Positions 1 to 6,813 are shown, counted from the first letter of the stretch. The stretch: DNA of 11,330 nt from Candidatus Nomurabacteria bacterium (GCA_943349555.1 CALQZK010000017.1:1-11330); one strand, 5' to 3'. Notes: generated by a model not told the origin, from the letters alone. Made by a program: numbers and translations.

Positions 1-471
1 TATCATTTTTATATCGGGGATTGATTCGACGATGGATGATGATAGACCGTAGTATTCGAACATATCAGTAGAGGTGCCGTTTTGTATATTGTAAGACAAA
101 ATCGAAAAAGTCTCTTCTGCTCCGGCTTTTATTATCCCCTTTTGCAAAGTAAACGGAGTAGTCGTGGTCGAAATAAAGTAGCGTACTTTTTCTGTCGCCC
201 CATCCGCATCTATGTCACTATAAAAAGTTAGCGTGCTGGTTCCTGTTTGAGCAATAGGATAAGAGCCATCACTCCCCTGCTTGGCGGAGCGCAATTCCTT
301 GACCATGACTCGGATAATAGAACGCGAATCCTGCGAATTCTGCAGAGAATCGCTAGCGGATTTATTATATTTAAATATATTTGTCTGTAATGAAGAGACG
401 ACAACAAGAATGGCACCGAGAATACCGATAACCAACAATATTTCCAATAATGTAAATCCTTTTTTATTCAT
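1..471 (-). CDS. Type IV prepilin-like minor pilin (PilW/GspJ-like), cut by the window edge
   Basis: This is the N-terminal 157 residues of a prepilin; the reading frame is still open at base 1, so the C-terminus lies outside the window. The protein starts MNKKG|FTLLEILLVIG, a textbook class III signal: a short basic leader, Gly at -1, Phe at +1 and Glu at +5. A hydrophobic helix follows (about residues 6-28) and then a polar, Ser/Thr-rich globular part. Prepilin peptidase would cut after Gly5 and the helix would pack in the pilus core. The ATG (471-469) overlaps the stop of the preceding prepilin gene by 8 bases, so the two are probably translationally coupled in the pilB-pilC operon. Assignment to the PilW/GspJ type rests on the shape of the N-terminus and on gene order, not on a recognised C-terminal domain; it could be another minor pseudopilin. 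Confidence 0.85.
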   Translation of the reverse strand, partial: MNKKGFTLLEILLVIGILGAILVVVSSLQTNIFKYNKSASDSLQNSQDSRSIIRVMVKELRSAKQGSDGSYPIAQTGTSTLTFYSDIDADGATEKVRYFISTTTTPFTLQKGIIKAGAEETFSILSYNIQNGTSTDMFEYYGLSSSIVESIPDIKMI

Positions 472-850
472 AAAACTGTGTGGTCAATTTCAAAGGAATA
501 AAACTCTTACATGACGGACAACCAATTTCTAATTCCATGAGTTTATTTTTCTCACCAACAAAGACTGTTGTAGTAGCATTAAAGGAAATTCCGCTTCTGA
601 TAATCTCTCCTGATCCCGCAGTCTCCTCAAGGTCTGCGTATGGCAAACCTCGAGCAACTTCAAACTTTTCATTAGCAAGATTCAGAGCAATTATTTTATA
701 TTGATTTAGACTGATGAGAGTAAAGAGGCTGGCATAGGCTTGGTATGCCGCTGTCGCTATGACCAAGAAAACAGCTACTCCTACCAAAGTCTCTATAAGA
801 GTAAAAGCCCTGCCCTGACCGCACATTTTGCTTTTTGTATTAAATGGCAT
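464..850 (-). CDS. Type IV prepilin-like minor pilin (PilV-like) with a C-terminal CPSC motif
   Basis: A 128-residue prepilin. Residues 1-15 form a basic leader ending GQGRA. FTLIETLVG follows (Phe16 as +1, Glu20 as +5), then a hydrophobic helix to about residue 38 and a small C-terminal domain. The residue before the cleavage point is Ala15 instead of the usual Gly. A Cys-Pro-Ser-Cys pair (Cys111, Cys114) lies near the C-terminus and could form a disulfide or bind metal. Met9 is a second possible start and would give a 7-residue leader; no Shine-Dalgarno decides between them. The gene overlaps the end of pilC by 11 bases and the next prepilin gene by 8, which indicates one operon. It likely serves as a minor pilin priming or capping the pilus. 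The PilV-like label is tentative. Confidence 0.82.
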   Translation of the reverse strand: MPFNTKSKMCGQGRAFTLIETLVGVAVFLVIATAAYQAYASLFTLISLNQYKIIALNLANEKFEVARGLPYADLEETAGSGEIIRSGISFNATTTVFVGEKNKLMELEIGCPSCKSFIPLKLTTQFYE

Positions 851-2054
851 TGACGAGTGAGTACATAGGCGAAATCATGGCAATGGCAAAAAATGCCACA
901 CCACCAGCAATGATGATCATAAGGAAAGGCTCGATGATTGTCGCCATATCTTTCGTCTTCTGGTCAACATCTTCTTCATAGTAAACAGCGACTCCCAAGA
1001 GCATTTCCCCTATTTTCCCCGTCTCCTCTCCCACATGTATCATCTCACTGAAAAATACTGGGTAAAGATCTGTATTCTCGGAGAAAATTTTCGACAAAGG
1101 TTCGCCTCTCTCGACCGTCTTGACTGCATTCTGGGCGATCTTTTTGTAATGCACATTCTGTAGAATGTCAGCCGTAATTCCCAGAGAGTCCAGAACATCA
1201 ACACCAGAATCGATGAGAGAAGAGAGCGTCCTGGCAGTATGCGCGACATTAACCTCCTTCGCCAGATTTCCGATTATAGGAATTTTCAAAACTATTTTAT
1301 GAAAAACTTTTTTACCCCCCTCCTGCTTGGACCATATATATAGAGAAGCAATAATAACGAAGAGGCTGGCAAAGACTACGACTCCATGATTCTGTATCAG
1401 TTCGCTAATAAACATGATAAATCTCGTGGAAGCTGGTAATTCAAGCTTCAGTTCCTTGAAAGTTTTAGTCAGCGTGGGAACGACATAAGTAAAGAGGATG
1501 ATACCGATTCCAATCATCGCACAGAAGATAATGCCGGGGTAAATCAATGCTCCCTTAACCCTCCTCTGCAGACTGTGACTCTTATCCATCTGCAAGGTAA
1601 TAATGCGCAGAGCCTCTGCGAGAGTTCCGCTCTCCTCTCCCGACCGCACCATGGCGATCATCATGGGCGAAAACATTTTGGGAAAAGTTCCCATCCCCTC
1701 GCTCAGAGTTTTCCCTCTGCGCACATCCGCATTCAGAGCGGTGATAATTTTCTTGACTGCCTTATTCGTCTCTTGCCTTTCCATAACCGAGAGCGACTGA
1801 GACATCGATAAGCCGGCCTTGATCATCGATCCCAAGTTCCTGGAGAATTTTATCTTATCATTCATTCTGACAGAATTTAGAAAAGGGAGAGATATATCCA
1901 TGGAAAGCTTCGTTGATTTCTTTTCTTCAGCAGATATTACTTCCTCTCCAGATTCTTTTAGCATTTTATACAGCTCGAATCGGTCTTTGGCATCCTGTTG
2001 ACCATTATGGATCTCCCCTCCTGCTTTTTTTGCTTTAAAAGTAAAATGTGCCAT
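840..2054 (-). CDS. pilC: Type IV pilus inner-membrane platform protein PilC (GspF family)
   Basis: The 404-residue length is normal for PilC/GspF. The protein has a cytoplasmic N-terminal part and two T2SSF repeats (about residues 69-192 and 272-394). The repeats show the family's paired pattern: LGSMIKAGLSMSQSL with MVRSGEESGTL in the first, and LSSLIDSGVDVLDSL with MIHVGEETGKI in the second. Three hydrophobic segments are visible near 171-193, 222-241 and 375-396. In the family, PilC sits in the inner membrane, connects the PilB motor to the pilin subunits and is needed for pilus assembly. The start ATG is 12 bases after the pilB stop and has no Shine-Dalgarno in front, so it is probably translated from the pilB message. 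The gene looks intact. Confidence 0.96.
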   Translation of the reverse strand: MAHFTFKAKKAGGEIHNGQQDAKDRFELYKMLKESGEEVISAEEKKSTKLSMDISLPFLNSVRMNDKIKFSRNLGSMIKAGLSMSQSLSVMERQETNKAVKKIITALNADVRRGKTLSEGMGTFPKMFSPMMIAMVRSGEESGTLAEALRIITLQMDKSHSLQRRVKGALIYPGIIFCAMIGIGIILFTYVVPTLTKTFKELKLELPASTRFIMFISELIQNHGVVVFASLFVIIASLYIWSKQEGGKKVFHKIVLKIPIIGNLAKEVNVAHTARTLSSLIDSGVDVLDSLGITADILQNVHYKKIAQNAVKTVERGEPLSKIFSENTDLYPVFFSEMIHVGEETGKIGEMLLGVAVYYEEDVDQKTKDMATIIEPFLMIIIAGGVAFFAIAMISPMYSLVNAI

Positions 2055-2066
2055 ATCACTATGAAA

Positions 2067-3842
2067 TTACTCGGATACTACTCGCAACACCTCCTCGATA
2101 GTCGTCATACCTTGGACACACTTGAAGATTCCGTCTTCTATCATTGTAAGCATCCCCTCTTTTCGTGCCTGATCTTCGATCTGCTCCGAAGTCCCGCCTT
2201 TTATAATAAGCTCTTTGATAGTAGAGGTTACGTTTAAAACTTCATGGATACCAAGCCTGCTCTTGAATCCATCATCCTCTTTCCCTGCCACTGCTTTATA
2301 AAAAGGAATTTTCTCCCAGACATCTCCGCCTTTAGAAAAATCTGCGCTCTTCAATATTTTTTCTTCCTGCAACGCCGTCAGCACTCTTGCGAGATCGACC
2401 GATTTTCCCAGAACTTCAACTTCCGACTTTGAAAGAAAATATTTATCTTTACTCGGGGAAAGCCTGCGCACCAGCCTCTGCGCAATGATGACATTTATAG
2501 TAGAAACCAAAAGAAAGGGTTCTATTTTCATATCCAAAAGCCTGGGTATGGCTCCTGCGGCGCTATTGGTGTGTAGAGTAGAAAGGACAAGGTGTCCGGT
2601 CAAGGCGGCATTGACCGCAAGGCTCGCCGTCTCATTATCGCGGATTTCTCCAACCATAATAATGTCCGGATCCTGACGGACCAGAGTTCGCAGACCAGAG
2701 GCGAAGGTAAATCCGATGTCAGTATTCACCTGCGTCTGATTTATGCGCTTCATCTGATACTCCACTGGATCCTCTATTGTGCAAATATTCACATCAGGCT
2801 TATTTAAAATATCGAGTACAGTATATAGAGTCGTAGTTTTTCCAGATCCTGTTGGTCCTGTCGTCAGGATCATTCCCGTAGTCTGGGTCAAAGCGCGATG
2901 AATTCTCTCCAATCCTTCCCCATGGAAAGATAGGTACTCTAGCGTAAAACCGGAAACATTTTCCTTGAGCAAGCGCATGACCGTTTTTTCTCCGTAGCAA
3001 GTAGGCAAAATGGAAACTCGGAGAGAAACTTTTTCACTATTCATATCCACCTTGAATCGACCGTCCTGCGGAAGGCGCTTCTCATCTAACTTGAGATTGG
3101 AAAGGACTTTGATGCGGGCAGTGATGGAAGGCTCGGCATTCTTGGGTAAGACCATAGCGTCATGCAAGAGCCCATCGATTCTGTATCGGATGAGTAATTC
3201 ATCTTCCATCGGCTCTATGTGTATGTCGGAAGCATTCTGGATGATGGCATGCTTGAGCAATGCATCGACAATGCGCACCACCGGCAAATCCTCCGCTATT
3301 TTCTTGAGGTCCTTCTCTGATTCTGGATTGCCATTCTTGACCACTTCATCCGCCATAGCTTTCAGAGACATCGATTCTTTTTGTATAATGTCCCCGAATT
3401 CTTCTTTCAAACTTTTCTGATACTGGATGAGCGCGTCTTTAATAGATTCTGTATCTGTCAGGCGAGGCAAAATTTTCAGACTGACTTTCTTTTTTATAAA
3501 ATCAATTGCAGAAAGGTCGTTAACATCCAGCATGGCGACTTCCAGGCTGTCCTCTGTTTTTTTAAAAGCGACTATATTGTTCTTGCGGGCAATGGGCTCG
3601 GGTATGAGAGAGAGGGTGTCAAAAGGAATTCTCTTCTGCTTCAAGTCCACGAAAGGAATACAGAGCACATAGGCGTGCATCCTACGTAGATTATCCTCCG
3701 TAATCTTGCCGGAGTTTACGAGAATCTCTCCAACCTTAACCCCTTTCGCCTCGGCTTCTGCAAGCGCAGAATCAAAATCCGCCCGAGAGACAAGATTGGA
3801 GTCAATGATGAACTTATTGAGCTGTGAGTCTTCAATGAGCAT
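2067..3842 (-). CDS. pilB: Type IV pilus assembly ATPase PilB (GspE family)
   Basis: This is the cytoplasmic hexameric ATPase that drives pilus extension. From the ATG at 3842 it is 591 residues. An N-terminal MshEN-like domain (about 1-140) is followed by the ATPase core: ASDIHIEP near 204-211, Walker A GPTGSGKTT at 329-337, Asp box TIEDPVEY at 355-362, Walker B IIMVGEIRD at 394-402 and His box LSTLHTN at 420-426. The tetracysteine zinc motif that usually follows the RLVRRL segment is absent. An in-frame GTG at 3893 would add 17 residues. I prefer 3842 because a perfect TATAAT (minus strand, 3870-3865) lies between the two, which would leave the GTG outside that transcript, and because the protein begins like a normal family N-terminus (MLIEDSQLNKFIIDSNLVS). 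It is the first gene of the pilus operon and diverges from nusA. Confidence 0.96.
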   Translation of the reverse strand: MLIEDSQLNKFIIDSNLVSRADFDSALAEAEAKGVKVGEILVNSGKITEDNLRRMHAYVLCIPFVDLKQKRIPFDTLSLIPEPIARKNNIVAFKKTEDSLEVAMLDVNDLSAIDFIKKKVSLKILPRLTDTESIKDALIQYQKSLKEEFGDIIQKESMSLKAMADEVVKNGNPESEKDLKKIAEDLPVVRIVDALLKHAIIQNASDIHIEPMEDELLIRYRIDGLLHDAMVLPKNAEPSITARIKVLSNLKLDEKRLPQDGRFKVDMNSEKVSLRVSILPTCYGEKTVMRLLKENVSGFTLEYLSFHGEGLERIHRALTQTTGMILTTGPTGSGKTTTLYTVLDILNKPDVNICTIEDPVEYQMKRINQTQVNTDIGFTFASGLRTLVRQDPDIIMVGEIRDNETASLAVNAALTGHLVLSTLHTNSAAGAIPRLLDMKIEPFLLVSTINVIIAQRLVRRLSPSKDKYFLSKSEVEVLGKSVDLARVLTALQEEKILKSADFSKGGDVWEKIPFYKAVAGKEDDGFKSRLGIHEVLNVTSTIKELIIKGGTSEQIEDQARKEGMLTMIEDGIFKCVQGMTTIEEVLRVVSE

Positions 3843-3872
3843 TGCATATATTGTATCATATGTTATTATATT
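3843..3872 (+). promoter_or_regulatory. Putative nusA promoter (TTGCAT, 18-bp spacer, TATATT)
   Basis: A -35-like TTGCAT (3843-3848) and a -10-like TATATT (3867-3872) are separated by 18 bp on the plus strand. Transcription would begin around 3879, just before the hairpin at 3883-3900. The region is strongly AT-rich, so chance matches are likely. The two divergent promoters would overlap almost completely, implying that pilB and nusA compete for polymerase or share control. Confidence 0.35.
3865..3870 (-). promoter_or_regulatory. Putative -10 box of the pilB operon promoter
   Basis: The minus strand reads TATAAT here, a perfect sigma-70-type -10 box, 22 bases before the pilB ATG at 3842. Transcription would start near 3858 and leave a leader of roughly 16 bases. 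No good TTGACA-like -35 is seen. The expected -35 region (about 3888-3893) falls inside the inverted repeat at 3883-3900, so that repeat could act as an operator. This is an inference from sequence only. Confidence 0.5.
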
Positions 3873-3882
3873 GCCATTAGCA

Positions 3883-3910
3883 GTTCGCCTCACAGCGAAC
3901 TTAATTTTTT
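3883..3910 (+). terminator. Hairpin plus interrupted T-run in the nusA leader (possible attenuator)
   Basis: GTTCGC (3883-3888) and GCGAAC (3895-3900) form a perfect 6-bp stem with a 6-base loop, followed at once by TTAATTTTTT (3901-3910). On the plus strand this has the form of a weak intrinsic terminator with a broken U-tract, ending 10 bases before the nusA ATG. No plus-strand gene lies upstream, so its natural role would be as a leader attenuator for nusA. Alternatively, as DNA, the inverted repeat covers the expected -35 region of the pilB promoter and could bind a regulator. Confidence 0.5.
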
Positions 3911-3920
3911 ACAAAAACAC

Positions 3921-5027
3921 ATGTTCGACTTAAAAGTAATACATTCGGTTCTCCAGCAATTGGAGGAAGAGCGCGGAATTCCAAAGGAAAAAATGCTTGA
4001 GGCTATTGAGCTTGCCCTGGCAACCGCCTACAAGAAAGAGTATGGGAAAAAAGGCCAGATTGTGAAGGCTATTTTCGACCAGAACAGCGGAAAGGTGGAA
4101 TTTTATCAGGTCAAAATCGTCGTCGATGAATCCAAAGTCATCATGGAAGACGAAGTGGAGGAAGAGGACTTGAAGACTATTGATCAGGAGAATATAAAAG
4201 TCAGGTTCAACCCAGAGCATCACATTCTCCTCGCAGACGCCAAGAAAATAAAGAGGGATGCCAAGATAGATGATGAAATTGTCTTTCCACTTGAACTAAA
4301 GGGTGACTATGGCAGAATCGCCGCTCAAACAGCCAAGCAAGTCATCATCCAGAAGATCCGCGAGGCAGAAAAGACCTCGGTTCTCAACGAATACGGGCAG
4401 AAAGAAGGGGAAATTGTTTCTGGAACAGTACAGAGACTTGAAAGAGGCGCTCTATTCATCGACATGGGCCGCGCTGTCGGCATTATCCCTTACGAAGAGC
4501 AGATCCCAAGCGAACACTACAAGCAGGGAGAACGTATTCGAGCTTACCTTTACGCAGTTGAGGAAAGCCCAAAAGGCATACTTCTAAAGCTTTCCCGATC
4601 ACATCCCAAGTTCCTAGCAAAGCTTTTTGAGATAGAAGCTCCAGAAATCGCCCAGAAAGTTGTGGAAATAAAGGCTATTGCCCGAGAAGCCGGCGGACGC
4701 TCCAAGATCGCCGTCACTTCCAATGACAGCCACATCGACCCTATCGGCTCCCTCGTCGGACAGAGAGGCGTGCGCGTCAATACAGTTTCGAGCGAGCTTG
4801 CGGGAGAAAAAATAGATATAATAGAGTGGAATGAGGACTTGTCCAAATTCATCGCCGAAGCTCTCTCACCAGCTAAAATTTCCAACATTGAGATCATAAA
4901 AGAGGAGAATCGTGCAATTGTGAAAGTCGCAGATGACCAGCAGTCTCTAGCCATAGGAAAAGGTGGGCAGAATGTGCGATTGGCGGCAAAATTGACCGGC
5001 TGGAAAATTGATATTCAGAAGGCTTAA
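3921..5027 (+). CDS. nusA: Transcription termination/antitermination factor NusA
   Basis: NusA binds RNA polymerase near the RNA exit channel and modulates pausing, intrinsic termination and antitermination. The 368-residue protein has the compact form without acidic C-terminal repeats. Domains in order: N-terminal polymerase-binding domain (1 to about 155, beginning MFDLKVIHSVLQQLEEERGI), S1 domain (about 162-228, GEIVSGTVQRLERGALFIDMG), KH1 (about 229-318, with IDPIGSLVGQRGVRV at 272-286 and GEKIDIIEW at 295-303) and KH2 (about 319-368, with AIGKGGQNVRLAAKLTGWKIDI). The usual rimP-nusA-infB arrangement is not present; here nusA is divergent from pilB and followed 39 bases later by the pyrophosphatase gene, probably in one transcript. 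No Shine-Dalgarno precedes the ATG; the leader is A/T-rich. The gene looks intact. Confidence 0.97.
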   Translation: MFDLKVIHSVLQQLEEERGIPKEKMLEAIELALATAYKKEYGKKGQIVKAIFDQNSGKVEFYQVKIVVDESKVIMEDEVEEEDLKTIDQENIKVRFNPEHHILLADAKKIKRDAKIDDEIVFPLELKGDYGRIAAQTAKQVIIQKIREAEKTSVLNEYGQKEGEIVSGTVQRLERGALFIDMGRAVGIIPYEEQIPSEHYKQGERIRAYLYAVEESPKGILLKLSRSHPKFLAKLFEIEAPEIAQKVVEIKAIAREAGGRSKIAVTSNDSHIDPIGSLVGQRGVRVNTVSSELAGEKIDIIEWNEDLSKFIAEALSPAKISNIEIIKEENRAIVKVADDQQSLAIGKGGQNVRLAAKLTGWKIDIQKA

Positions 5028-5066
5028 TATAGTGCTTAACCTATTAAAAAATAATAAATAAATATT

Positions 5067-5588
5067 ATGAATATGCTCCATGATGTTGATCCAGGAACAG
5101 CTGACAAGATAAATGTCATTATAGAAATTCCAAAAGGATCGAAGAATAAATATGAGATAGATAAAAAGACGGGGTTAATTGCCCTCGACCGTGTTTCTCA
5201 TACTTCGCAGGACTTCCCTTTTGACTATGGCTTCATCCCCCAGACTCTCTGGCATGATGGCGACCCTATAGACGTTGTCGTTCTTACAACTTATCCTCTT
5301 TTTCCAGGAATTCTAGTGCGCGTGCGCCCAGTGGCTATTATGGGAATGCTTGATAGCGGAGAGGCGGATGACAAGATCATTGCAGTGCCTGTCGATGACC
5401 CTAGGTGGAATGATGTGAAGGATTTGAAGGACTTAAATACCCATACTTTGCGAGAAATCGAACATTTCTATTCAACATACAAGAAACTTCAGAATAAAGA
5501 GGTAGTTATTAAGGATTTTGCAGGAAAAGAGAAGGCCCAGGCAGCTTTTGAAGCTGGCAAGAAAATGTATCGAGAAAGCAAGAAATAG
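5067..5588 (+). CDS. ppa: Inorganic pyrophosphatase, family I (soluble)
   Basis: This enzyme hydrolyses pyrophosphate to two phosphates in the cytoplasm, pulling nucleic acid and aminoacyl-tRNA synthesis forward. The 173-residue length is typical for bacterial family I. The signature DGDPIDVVV starts at Asp64, giving metal ligands Asp64, Asp66 and Asp69. Other active-site residues line up with the Escherichia coli enzyme shifted by one to three: Glu20, Lys28-Tyr29-Glu30, Arg42, Tyr54 in FPFDYGFIP, Asp96, Asp101, Lys103 in DDKIIAVP, and Tyr138-Lys139. The start is ATG 5067; a second ATG two codons later is also possible. The A/T-rich leader has no Shine-Dalgarno. Position just after nusA suggests co-transcription as growth-linked housekeeping genes. 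Confidence 0.97.
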   Translation: MNMLHDVDPGTADKINVIIEIPKGSKNKYEIDKKTGLIALDRVSHTSQDFPFDYGFIPQTLWHDGDPIDVVVLTTYPLFPGILVRVRPVAIMGMLDSGEADDKIIAVPVDDPRWNDVKDLKDLNTHTLREIEHFYSTYKKLQNKEVVIKDFAGKEKAQAAFEAGKKMYRESKK

Positions 5589-5619
5589 TGTATGATGGTG
5601 GAATACGGAAACGACGCAG

Positions 5620-5643
5620 TTGGTGTACTCGTTGGTTTACTCG
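5620..5643 (+). repeat. Tandem 12-bp direct repeat upstream of the coiled-coil gene
   Basis: TTGGTGTACTCG (5620-5631) is followed directly by TTGGTTTACTCG (5632-5643), two copies differing at one base. They fill the middle of the 71-bp gap between ppa and the secreted coiled-coil gene and end 16 bases before its ATG. Side-by-side copies just upstream of a start resemble a protein-binding site, or a -35-like TTGGTK element, but no well-spaced -10 is present. Function unknown. Confidence 0.6.
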
Positions 5644-5659
5644 CTAATATATATAAAAT

Positions 5660-6379
5660 ATGAAAATAAAAACAACATCAATATTTACAGTGTTTCTTAT
5701 TTGTGCGGCATTCTCAGCAGTATCTATAGCGCAGGCACAGGATCGCGCAGGCATTAAGGAAACTATAGAAAACAGATTGGAAAAGAACCGTGATGTGCGC
5801 AATCCTCTAATTGAGAAGAAGAAGGAAATGCGAGAAGAAGCAAAAGAACTGCGTTCTGACATGAGAGCTGAAGCAAAACTGATGCGAGCTTCCAGCACCG
5901 ACATGTTCAAGAAGTCAGCAGAAGCTAGAAAGGACATCCGGGAAGAAATAAAAAAGAAAATGAAATTAAATGAATTCAATGCGCGAAAAAATGCATTGGT
6001 CAAGGAACTTACAGTCGCAATCTCAAATCTTACGAATATTTCCACAAGAATTGAGGCTAGAATCACAAAAGCCGAGGCTGAAGGCCGTGTCATGACGGAC
6101 TCCAAGGCTCTCCTAGCCATTGCGAATGAAAAGCTGGCTACCGCAAAAATTGAAGTTGCAGCATTCCAGGCTCTATCTATAGATTCCAGTGCAACTGCAT
6201 CAAGCACAGAGACTTCTGCCACAGCTGAAGTCGACTTAATTAAGCCTCGAACTTTGGGTGATGCAGCAATCAAGAGCGTGAAGGAAGCAAAAGAAGCCTT
6301 CCAGAAAGTAATTGTGTCGATAGCACACAACATGGAAGCCGAAGTTAAATCATCCTCTGAAGTCGAGACTAATCAATAA
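5660..6379 (+). CDS. Secreted Lys/Glu/Ala-rich coiled-coil protein, function unknown
   Basis: I do not recognise a named family for this 239-residue protein. It begins with a clear Sec signal peptide: basic MKIKTTS, a hydrophobic core to about residue 22, then AQA|Q, giving predicted signal peptidase I cleavage after Ala26. The mature part is highly charged and helical. Residues about 28-115 are rich in Lys, Glu and Arg with heptad-like spacing, residues 115-170 continue a likely coiled coil, and 173-190 are a low-complexity Ser/Thr/Ala stretch before a final helix to the C-terminus. The only Cys (residue 15) is in the signal peptide; it is not a lipobox. The protein is expected outside the cytoplasmic membrane, perhaps as a surface or envelope structural factor, but that is inference. 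The membrane-protein gene 30 bases downstream is probably co-transcribed. The leader has no Shine-Dalgarno. Confidence 0.85.
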   Translation: MKIKTTSIFTVFLICAAFSAVSIAQAQDRAGIKETIENRLEKNRDVRNPLIEKKKEMREEAKELRSDMRAEAKLMRASSTDMFKKSAEARKDIREEIKKKMKLNEFNARKNALVKELTVAISNLTNISTRIEARITKAEAEGRVMTDSKALLAIANEKLATAKIEVAAFQALSIDSSATASSTETSATAEVDLIKPRTLGDAAIKSVKEAKEAFQKVIVSIAHNMEAEVKSSSEVETNQ

Positions 6380-6409
6380 ATTAATTAATAATAATTATAA
6401 AATAAAAAC

Positions 6410-6715
6410 ATGGACATAAATACACAAAACTCCAGTGGAATGATGAATGGCATGCCTCCGGTTCCTTCTACAGAAAAGAAGGTGGGACCTATTGTTGGCG
6501 CACTTATCATTGTTCTCATGCTTATTATCGCCGCATTGTACTTCTTCGGGTCAAGGCTTAATACTCAGTCCCCTGTCAATGCAGTTCCGCAGGAACAAGC
6601 AAGCGTGGATAATAACAACAATGCCATGACCGCCACAGCCTCACAGGCAGATGATGTCACTTTACTTCAGGCAGACTTGGATGCACAGATGAAGGATGTG
6701 GATTATAGTTTTTAA
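6410..6715 (+). CDS. Small single-pass membrane protein, function unknown
   Basis: A 101-residue protein with a polar, Met/Pro/Asn-rich N-terminus (1-22), a positively charged EKK just before a single strong hydrophobic segment (about residues 26-47, VGPIVGALIIVLMLIIAALY), and a polar C-terminal tail rich in Asn, Gln and Asp. By the positive-inside rule the short N-terminus should be cytoplasmic and the 50-residue tail outside. No enzymatic motif is visible. From memory, and not checked here, small proteins with a KKVGPIVG-type membrane helix are common in Parcubacteria. It follows the secreted coiled-coil gene by 30 bases and is followed by a terminator-like hairpin, so the two probably form a unit and may act together at the cell envelope. 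The ATG is preceded by a purely A/T-rich leader. Confidence 0.82.
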   Translation: MDINTQNSSGMMNGMPPVPSTEKKVGPIVGALIIVLMLIIAALYFFGSRLNTQSPVNAVPQEQASVDNNNNAMTATASQADDVTLLQADLDAQMKDVDYSF

Positions 6716-6742
6716 TAATTTAAATTCACAACAAACAAGAAC

Positions 6743-6766
6743 TGCCCGAAAGGGTATTTTTGTTTT
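6743..6766 (+). terminator. Intrinsic terminator after the small membrane-protein gene
   Basis: TGCCC (6743-6747), a GAAA tetraloop and GGGTA (6752-6756) form a 5-bp stem with one G-T wobble, followed by TTTTTGTTTT (6757-6766). The stem is short, but the GNRA-type loop and strong T-run make it a credible rho-independent terminator. It would separate the upstream unit from tig. Confidence 0.7.
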
Positions 6767-6813
6767 ACACTCAAAACTTGCCCTCTTTATCCTATTAATG
6801 TAAACTGCATTTC

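Noticed and set aside
3843..3893. GTG start for pilB at 3893 adding 17 residues
   Set aside because: The extension crosses a perfect minus-strand TATAAT and the hairpin, and the protein begins naturally at the ATG at 3842. It cannot be fully excluded.
4550..4954. 134-residue open frame on the minus strand inside nusA
   Set aside because: It is a shadow of the NusA KH region with no motif of its own.
5644..6333. 229-residue open frame on the minus strand, antisense to the secreted coiled-coil gene
   Set aside because: It mirrors a Lys/Glu/Ala-rich gene, giving a Ser/Phe/Ala-rich product with no domain, and the plus-strand frame has a convincing signal peptide and operon context.
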